Of a stretch of DNA of 64,000 nt, positions 59,915 through 64,000 are shown piece by piece (position 1 is the first letter of the stretch; each line of letters opens with the position of its first letter). The DNA comes from Olsenella sp. An290 (GTDB lineage: Bacteria > Actinomycetota > Coriobacteriia > Coriobacteriales > Atopobiaceae): the NCBI RefSeq assembly GCF_002159535.1, contig NZ_NFIU01000005.1, forward strand, positions 60,431 through 124,430, read 5' to 3'. Below the pieces are notes generated by a model. It ran no database searches and had not been told where the DNA came from. It was given only the letters and a program-made list of their open reading frames with translations. Position numbers and translations under genes: made by a program.

Positions 59915-61630
59915 GTGAAGCGCTACCAGAAGATGTCCCAGCTCTACGCCCCCACGCTCAAGGAGGACCCGGCGGAGGCCGAGCTCGCGAGCCACCGCCT
60001 GCTCCTGCGCGCGGGCATGATCCGCAAGACCGCGGCCGGCCTCTACAGCTACCTGCCGCTCGCGTGGCGCTCGATCCGCAAGATCGAGGCCGTCATCCGC
60101 GACGAGATGGAGGCCATCGGCGCCCAGGAGATGATGGTGCCGATCCTCACGCCGGCCGAGCTCTGGCACGAGTCCGGCCGCTGGGACGCCTACGGCCCCG
60201 AGCTCATGCGCATCGCCGACCGCCACGGCCGCGAGTTCGCGCTTGGCCCCACGCACGAGGAGACGTTCACGGACCTCGTGAAGAACGAGCTGCGCTCCTA
60301 CAAGCAGCTGCCCTGCACGCTCTACCAGATCCAGGACAAGTTCCGCGACGAGATGCGACCGCGCTTTGGCCTCATGCGCGGCCGCGAGTTCATCATGAAG
60401 GACGCCTACAGCTTCTCCGCCACGCAGGAGTCGCTCCAGGAGTGCTACGACCAGCAGAAGGCCGCCTACGCGCGCATCGCCGAGCGGTGCGGCATCCGGG
60501 CGCTGCCCGTGGTTGCCGACTCCGGCCAGATCGGCGGCGACACCTCCGTGGAGTTCATGGCGCTCGCCGACTCCGGCGAGGCCGAGCTCGTGTACTGCGA
60601 CTGCGGCTTTGCCGCCGACGTCGAGGCCGCCGCGACCAAGGTGCCCGTGACCGAGGGCCCCGGCGACGGCACGCTCGAGAGGGTCCACACGCCGGGCCTC
60701 GGCACCATCGAGGCCGTGGCGGAGTTCTTCGGCTTCCCGGAGAACGGCACGCGCAAGTCGCTCGCGCTCGTGGCCGAGGACGGCACGAACGTCGTGGCCA
60801 TCGTCCCCGGCGACCACGAGCTCAACGAGATCAAGGCGACGAGGCTCTTCGGCGCCTATCACCTCATGACGGACGAGGAGCTCGAGGCGTGCGGCCTGCA
60901 CAAGGGCTTCATCGGGCCCGTGGGCCTGCCCGAGGGCGTGCGTCTCGTCTGCGACGAGTCCCTGCGCGAGAGCACGTCCTGGGCCTGCGGCGCCAACGAG
61001 GTCGACTACCACTTCACGGGCGCCTGCCCGGGCCGCGACTTTGAGGTCGACGAGTGGGCCGACCTCGTGAGCGTGAAGGCCGGCGACCCCTGCCCGCACT
61101 GCGGGGCCGCGCTCAAGAGCGCCCGCGGCATCGAGATCTCCCAGGTCTTCCAGCTCGGCACCAAGTACTCCGAGGCCATGGGCGCCACCTTCGCGGACGA
61201 GGCCGGCGTGGAGCGGCCCTTCCTCATGGGCTGCTACGGCATCGGCGTCTCCCGCACGCTGGCGGCCGTCGTGGAGCAGCACAACGACGAGCACGGCATC
61301 TCCTGGCCCGTCTGCGTGGCCCCCTACGAGGTCGAGGTCGTGCCGCTCGCGGTGGGTGACGACGTGGTCGCGCCGGTCGCCGAGCGCGTCGTGGACGAGC
61401 TCGCCGCCGCCGACCTCGAGGTCCTGCTCGACGACCGCAAGGAGCGCCCGGGCGTGAAGTTTGCGGACGCCGACCTCATCGGCGTCCCGTACCAGGTGAT
61501 CCTGGGCAAGCGCGGCGTGACGGGCGGCATGGCAGAGGTCAAGGTCCGCGAGACCGGCGAGCGCCTCGACGTGCCGATGGACGAGCTCGTCTCCTGGCTC
61601 ACCGAGCGCGTCGTCCCCGCCCGCGCCTGA
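59915..61630 (+). CDS. proS: Prolyl-tRNA synthetase (bacterial long form)
   Basis: Charges tRNA-Pro. It has 571 residues of the long bacterial type with an editing (INS) domain between motifs 2 and 3, at about 225-400. Motif 2 is FRDEMRPRFGLMRGREFIMKD; the editing domain has LVYCDCGFAADVEAAATK and VPGDHELNEIKATR; motif 3 is MGCYGIGVSRTLAAVVEQ. The C-terminal anticodon-binding domain follows. I chose the GTG at 59915 after AAGGGA; an ATG at 59933 would also give a family-like start but lacks a ribosome-binding site. No T-box is recognised upstream. Confidence 0.95.
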   Translation: MKRYQKMSQLYAPTLKEDPAEAELASHRLLLRAGMIRKTAAGLYSYLPLAWRSIRKIEAVIRDEMEAIGAQEMMVPILTPAELWHESGRWDAYGPELMRIADRHGREFALGPTHEETFTDLVKNELRSYKQLPCTLYQIQDKFRDEMRPRFGLMRGREFIMKDAYSFSATQESLQECYDQQKAAYARIAERCGIRALPVVADSGQIGGDTSVEFMALADSGEAELVYCDCGFAADVEAAATKVPVTEGPGDGTLERVHTPGLGTIEAVAEFFGFPENGTRKSLALVAEDGTNVVAIVPGDHELNEIKATRLFGAYHLMTDEELEACGLHKGFIGPVGLPEGVRLVCDESLRESTSWACGANEVDYHFTGACPGRDFEVDEWADLVSVKAGDPCPHCGAALKSARGIEISQVFQLGTKYSEAMGATFADEAGVERPFLMGCYGIGVSRTLAAVVEQHNDEHGISWPVCVAPYEVEVVPLAVGDDVVAPVAERVVDELAAADLEVLLDDRKERPGVKFADADLIGVPYQVILGKRGVTGGMAEVKVRETGERLDVPMDELVSWLTERVVPARA

Positions 61631-61631
61631 T

Positions 61632-61658
61632 GTGGAAAGGGGACAGGCACTTTTGCAC
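61632..61658. repeat. Short GGGGACAGGCACTTTT-type intergenic motif
   Basis: The proS-FMN enzyme gap contains GGAAAGGGGACAGGCACTTT followed by TGCAC. From general knowledge, strings of the type GGGGACAGGCACTTTT recur between genes in many bacterial genomes and are often linked to REP-like elements. Only one copy is seen here, so the repeat status rests on that knowledge. Confidence 0.4.
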
Positions 61659-61675
61659 GCTCGAGGGAAGAACGC

Positions 61676-62716
61676 ATGAGCTATCGTGACTTGGCCGCCG
61701 CGGCGCGCGGGCAGATCGGCCCCCACTGCCGCGCCTGCCCCGTCTGCGACGGGCGCGCCTGCGCGGGCGTCATCCCAGGCCCGGGCGACAAGGGCACCGG
61801 GCGCGTCGCTGGCCGCAACTGGGAGGCATGGCAGGCCCTCCGCGTGAACATGGACACCCTGCACGGCTCCTTCTTGGCCGACACGCGCGCGACGGTGCTG
61901 GGGCGTACGCTCTCCCTGCCCGTGCTGGTGGGCCCGGTGGGCGACGTCCAGCGCCACTATGGCGAGAAGTACGACACGGCCTCCTACAACCGTTGCGTGC
62001 TCGAGGCGGCAGCGGGAGAGGGGACGCTCGCCCTCACCGGCGACGGGCTGGACGCCTCAATCATGTCCGAGGCGTGCGCGCTCATCGGGGAGCTGGACGG
62101 GCGCGGCATCCCCACAGTGAAGCCCTGGGACGCCCGCACGCTCGACGGAAAGCTCGAGGAGGCGCTCGCCGCGCGCCCTGCGGCCGTGGCCATGGACATC
62201 GACGCGGCGGGGCTGCCCTTCCTGCGGGGGCAGGAGCCTCCCGCCGGGGCCAAGTCCCCCGCGGAGATCTCCGAGGTCGCCGCGCGCTGCCACGAGGCGG
62301 GGGTGCCGTTTGTCCTCAAGGGCGTCATGACCGCCTCCGCCGCCGAGCGGGCGGCCGAGGCGGGCGTTGACGCCATCGTGGTCTCCAACCACGGAGGGCG
62401 CGTCCTCGACGGCACGCCGGCAACGGCCGAGGTGCTGCCGTCGATTGCGGCGGCCGTGGGAGGGGACGTGGAGGTGCTCGTCGACGGGGGCGTGCGCAGC
62501 GGGCTCGACGTCTTCCGCGCGCTCGCGCTTGGCGCCCGGGCGTGCCTCGTGTGCCGTCCCTTCGTGGTGGCCGCCTTCGGCGGGGGAGCGGACGGCGTCC
62601 GCTCCTACCTTGACGAGCTGCGCTGCGAGCTTACCGACGTCATGGAGATGTGCGGGGCGGCCACGACGGCCGACGTTACCCCAGAGATGATCTGGGCCGC
62701 CCCCGCCGCGCGCTGA
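61676..62716 (+). CDS. FMN-dependent alpha-hydroxy-acid oxidizing protein, anaerobe type
   Basis: A 346-residue TIM-barrel flavoprotein of the lactate/glycolate oxidase superfamily. The N-terminus has four close cysteines (CRACPVCDGRACAG, from residue 18), typical of the branch found in strict anaerobes. FMN and substrate residues are seen in VLKGVMTASAAERAAEAGVDAIVVSNHGG (with K and the catalytic His of SNHGGR) and VDGGVRSGLDVFRALALGA. In this branch the N-terminal cysteines might hold a metal or redox pair; substrate is unknown. It has a GAGGGAAG ribosome-binding site and is the last gene before the tRNA pair. Confidence 0.85.
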   Translation: MSYRDLAAAARGQIGPHCRACPVCDGRACAGVIPGPGDKGTGRVAGRNWEAWQALRVNMDTLHGSFLADTRATVLGRTLSLPVLVGPVGDVQRHYGEKYDTASYNRCVLEAAAGEGTLALTGDGLDASIMSEACALIGELDGRGIPTVKPWDARTLDGKLEEALAARPAAVAMDIDAAGLPFLRGQEPPAGAKSPAEISEVAARCHEAGVPFVLKGVMTASAAERAAEAGVDAIVVSNHGGRVLDGTPATAEVLPSIAAAVGGDVEVLVDGGVRSGLDVFRALALGARACLVCRPFVVAAFGGGADGVRSYLDELRCELTDVMEMCGAATTADVTPEMIWAAPAAR

Positions 62717-62792
62717 CGCCCTTGCGGGGCGGCCTCGCCGTGCCCGCGGCCCAGGCGCGCGCAAGGCGTCCGAACTTTCTTGAAAAAGTCGG

Positions 62793-62820
62793 TTGACCCC
62801 CGCGCTCAGTCTGGTATAGT
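62793..62820 (+). promoter_or_regulatory. Promoter of tRNA-Ala
   Basis: TTGACC (62793-62798), a 16-bp spacer and TATAGT (62815-62820), which also carries an extended TGG before it. The start point would lie about twelve bases before the tRNA. Confidence 0.85.
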
Positions 62821-62838
62821 TCTCTTCGCACCAGTTCG

Positions 62839-62914
62839 GGGATATAGCTCAGTTGGGAGAGCGCGTGACTGGCAGTCACGAGGTCAGGGGTTCGAACCCC
62901 CTTATCTCCACCAG
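62839..62914 (+). tRNA. tRNA-Ala (anticodon GGC), CCA encoded
   Basis: Acceptor GGGGATA pairs with TATCTCC and shows the G3-U70 pair that identifies tRNA-Ala. The anticodon stem CGTGA/TCACG has loop CTGGCAG with anticodon GGC. The T-arm is AGGGGTTCGAACCCCCT. Discriminator A is at 62911 and CCA at 62912-62914. A terminator follows directly. Confidence 0.98.
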
Positions 62915-62923
62915 AAACCCTTG

Positions 62924-62953
62924 GGCGGCGGCTTCGGTCGCCGCCCTTTTTTC
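62924..62953 (+). terminator. Terminator between tRNA-Ala and tRNA-Met
   Basis: Stem GGGCGGCG (62924-62931) with CGCCGCCC (62940-62947), closed by a TTCG-type loop, followed by six T residues (62948-62953). Confidence 0.95.
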
Positions 62954-62958
62954 TAACG

Positions 62959-63033
62959 GGCTCATGGCGCAACGGTTAGCGCAGAGGACTCATAATCCTT
63001 AGGTTGCAGGTTCGAATCCTGCTGGGCCCACCA
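62959..63033 (+). tRNA. tRNA-Met (anticodon CAT), CCA encoded
   Basis: Acceptor GGGCTCA pairs with TGGGCCC (one G-T pair). The anticodon stem GAGGA/TCCTT encloses loop CTCATAA, and the T-arm has GCAGGTTCGAATCCTGC. CCA is encoded at 63031-63033. The CAT anticodon fits elongator Met or the lysidine-modified Ile tRNA. I cannot separate these by eye. It lies six bases after a terminator and has no visible promoter, so it may rely on readthrough. Confidence 0.92.
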
Positions 63034-63041
63034 ACAAAACC

Positions 63042-63083
63042 GCCGGTCAGGAGGCTGTTTCGCTTTCTGACCGGCTCTTTTTT
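63042..63083 (+). terminator. Terminator after tRNA-Met
   Basis: Stem GCCGGTCAG (63042-63050) with CTGACCGGC (63067-63075), followed by TCTTTTTTC. Confidence 0.93.
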
Positions 63084-63225
63084 CATGTCTTGACCGACAA
63101 GCGACCGACAAGTCCCCGCGCTAACGTTCAATGAGTTATGAGGGCTGGTAAAACGCCCGATATGGCATCGGTATCGCAGACCGGGGCGGAAGGTCGCGAT
63201 CTCGGACGTCAGCGCGCCCCAAAGG

Positions 63226-63264
63226 GGCGGGGCCGCCGCGGAACGTGTCCGCGACGGCCCCGCC
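63226..63264 (-). terminator. GC-rich hairpin after the surface protein gene
   Basis: An outer stem of 10 bp (63226-63235 with 63255-63264) and an inner stem of 6 bp, split by one mismatch, with a five-base loop. It lies 22 bases after the surface-protein stop on the minus strand. No T-run follows, so the terminator role is inferred. The remaining stretch 63084-63225 shows no gene that I can support. Confidence 0.55.
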
Positions 63265-63285
63265 GAGATGATGCGATGAGACTCG

Positions 63286-64000
63286 CTACTCCATGCGCTT
63301 CCTGCAGCGGGCGATGAAGGCGCCCAGCGAGGAGAGGGCCGCACCCAGGCCGGCAAGGCCGCCCGCGGCGAGACCCGGGCCACCGGTCTCGGGCAGCACG
63401 GCGTCGTCGGACCCAGAGCCCGTGCCGGTGCCAGACCCGGGCTGGGTCGAGCCGCCGGGCTCCTCACCGCCACCCGGCTGGGTGGAGCCGCCGGGCTCCT
63501 CACCGCCACCCGGCTGGGTGGAGCCGCCGGGCTCCTCGCCACCGCCAGGCTGGGTCGAGCCGCCGGGCTCCTCGCCCGCGTCCGCCCTCACGAGCGCGTC
63601 ACGCGCGGCGGTGAGGGCCGCGAGCGCGGCGTCGACCTCGTCCTGGGTGGCGTCGGGATCGGAAAGGACCGCCTGCGCCTGGTCGAGCGCCTCGGCGAAG
63701 GGCCCCCAGCTCTCGGCGGTGTAGTCGGACTCGGCGAGGCCGGAGGCCGCGTCGGCCGCACTCTGGAGCTCGCCCTTCTCGACCGGCTCCGGCTCCACGA
63801 CCTCGTCCGTGAGGCCGGCGACGGCGGCGTCGAGCGCGGAGGCCGCGGCGTCGACCGTGGCCTGGGTGGCCTCGGGGTCGGCGAGGGCGGCGCGGGCGGC
63901 GTCGAGCGCCTCCTCGAGGGCGGCGACGGACTCCGCCGTCTTGCCCTCGGTGTCGGCCGCCTCGGCCGCGGCGATCGAGGCCTCGAGGGCCGTGGTGTCG
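63286..64000 (-). CDS. LPETG sortase-anchored surface protein with FIVAR repeats, C-terminal part
   Basis: Only the C-terminal 237 residues are in the window; the gene continues past 64000. It shows two FIVAR-type helical repeats of about 60 residues: the first ends ATQATVDAAASALDAAVAGL, the second starts GELQSAADAASGLAESDYTA and ends QDEVDAALAALTAARDALV. A wall-spanning linker of four 12-residue Gly/Pro/Glu/Ser repeats (GEEPGGSTQPGG) follows. Then comes the sorting signal: LPETG, a hydrophobic stretch of about 20 residues and the basic tail RCRKRME. A class A-type sortase should cut it after Thr and attach it to peptidoglycan. FIVAR domains are linked with binding to host matrix or sugars. 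Ligand unknown. Confidence 0.9.
   Translation of the reverse strand, partial: DTTALEASIAAAEAADTEGKTAESVAALEEALDAARAALADPEATQATVDAAASALDAAVAGLTDEVVEPEPVEKGELQSAADAASGLAESDYTAESWGPFAEALDQAQAVLSDPDATQDEVDAALAALTAARDALVRADAGEEPGGSTQPGGGEEPGGSTQPGGGEEPGGSTQPGGGEEPGGSTQPGSGTGTGSGSDDAVLPETGGPGLAAGGLAGLGAALSSLGAFIARCRKRME
63440..63583. repeat. Four 36-bp tandem repeats encoding the surface-protein linker
   Basis: Units start at 63440, 63476, 63512 and 63548, each exactly 36 bp and nearly identical, encoding the 12-residue Gly/Pro/Glu/Ser linker in frame. Copy number can vary by slippage or recombination without breaking the frame. Confidence 0.92.

Noticed and set aside
62839..63285. tRNA-borne integration site of a mobile element
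   Set aside because: No integrase lies next to the tRNAs and no second copy of either tRNA 3' end is seen in the window.

Overview
The window is a gene-dense, very GC-rich chromosomal segment from what looks like an anaerobic actinobacterium, most likely of the class Coriobacteriia (Olsenella/Atopobium/Collinsella type). This is inferred from several signs: the high GC content, a split two-subunit glycyl-tRNA synthetase (glyQ+glyS), pyruvate phosphate dikinase, an anaerobe-type FMN alpha-hydroxy-acid oxidizing protein, the non-mevalonate isoprenoid pathway, a complete rod-shape locus, and an LPETG-anchored FIVAR surface protein. I see no prophage, insertion sequence, CRISPR array or rRNA operon. 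Nearly everything is housekeeping, with many genes joined by ATGA or GTGA stop/start overlaps.

Layout. Positions 1-4885 (minus) hold a shikimate/tyrosine operon, aroF-tyrA-aroB-aroA-aroC, with aroC cut by the window edge. Next come an intergenic repeat element (4982-5195) and tRNA-Arg(CCG). Positions 5549-12219 (plus) hold a CtpE-like P-type ATPase, aconitase, a membrane zinc-ribbon protein and a cyclophilin. Positions 12246-22971 hold a membrane TPR protein, the shape genes mreB-mreC-mreD-mrdA-rodA, an unknown protein, and a radical SAM/DUF2344 pair. Positions 23050-23766 are rplU-rpmA with promoter and terminator. A second copy of the intergenic repeat lies at 23826-23986. Positions 24119-29629 are obgE-proB-proA-nadD-yqeK-rsfS. 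Positions 29626-32856 (minus) are dinB and a two-component system. Positions 33084-38630 are rpsP-khpA-rimM-trmD-lepB-glyQ-glyS. Positions 38688-42097 are a half-length PPDK-regulator-like protein and ppdK. Positions 42175-50860 are dgt, a DUF6273-like secreted protein, rplS, rnhB, yraN, comM, dprA, trmFO and xerC. Positions 51074-59579 are rpsB-tsf and then pyrH-frr-uppS-cdsA-dxr-rseP-ispG. Two related hairpin elements sit at 59587-59829. The window ends with proS, an FMN enzyme, tRNA-Ala(GGC), tRNA-Met(CAT) and the 3' end of a sortase-anchored surface protein (minus).

The genes form coherent modules: chorismate and tyrosine synthesis; lateral-wall elongation; proline synthesis; ribosome assembly and tRNA modification; undecaprenyl phosphate, phospholipid and isoprenoid precursor synthesis; and DNA uptake and recombination.

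The most unusual signals are noncoding. First, two intergenic elements share one architecture: arrays of a 12-bp TACGTA-containing unit at exact 19-bp spacing, in inverted orientation around a core of exactly 61 bp that is about 70 percent identical between copies. Second, two neighbouring hairpins before proS keep identical internal-loop sequences while their long outer stems differ in sequence but remain paired. A third point of interest is a PPDK regulatory protein homologue that lacks the P-loop kinase half.
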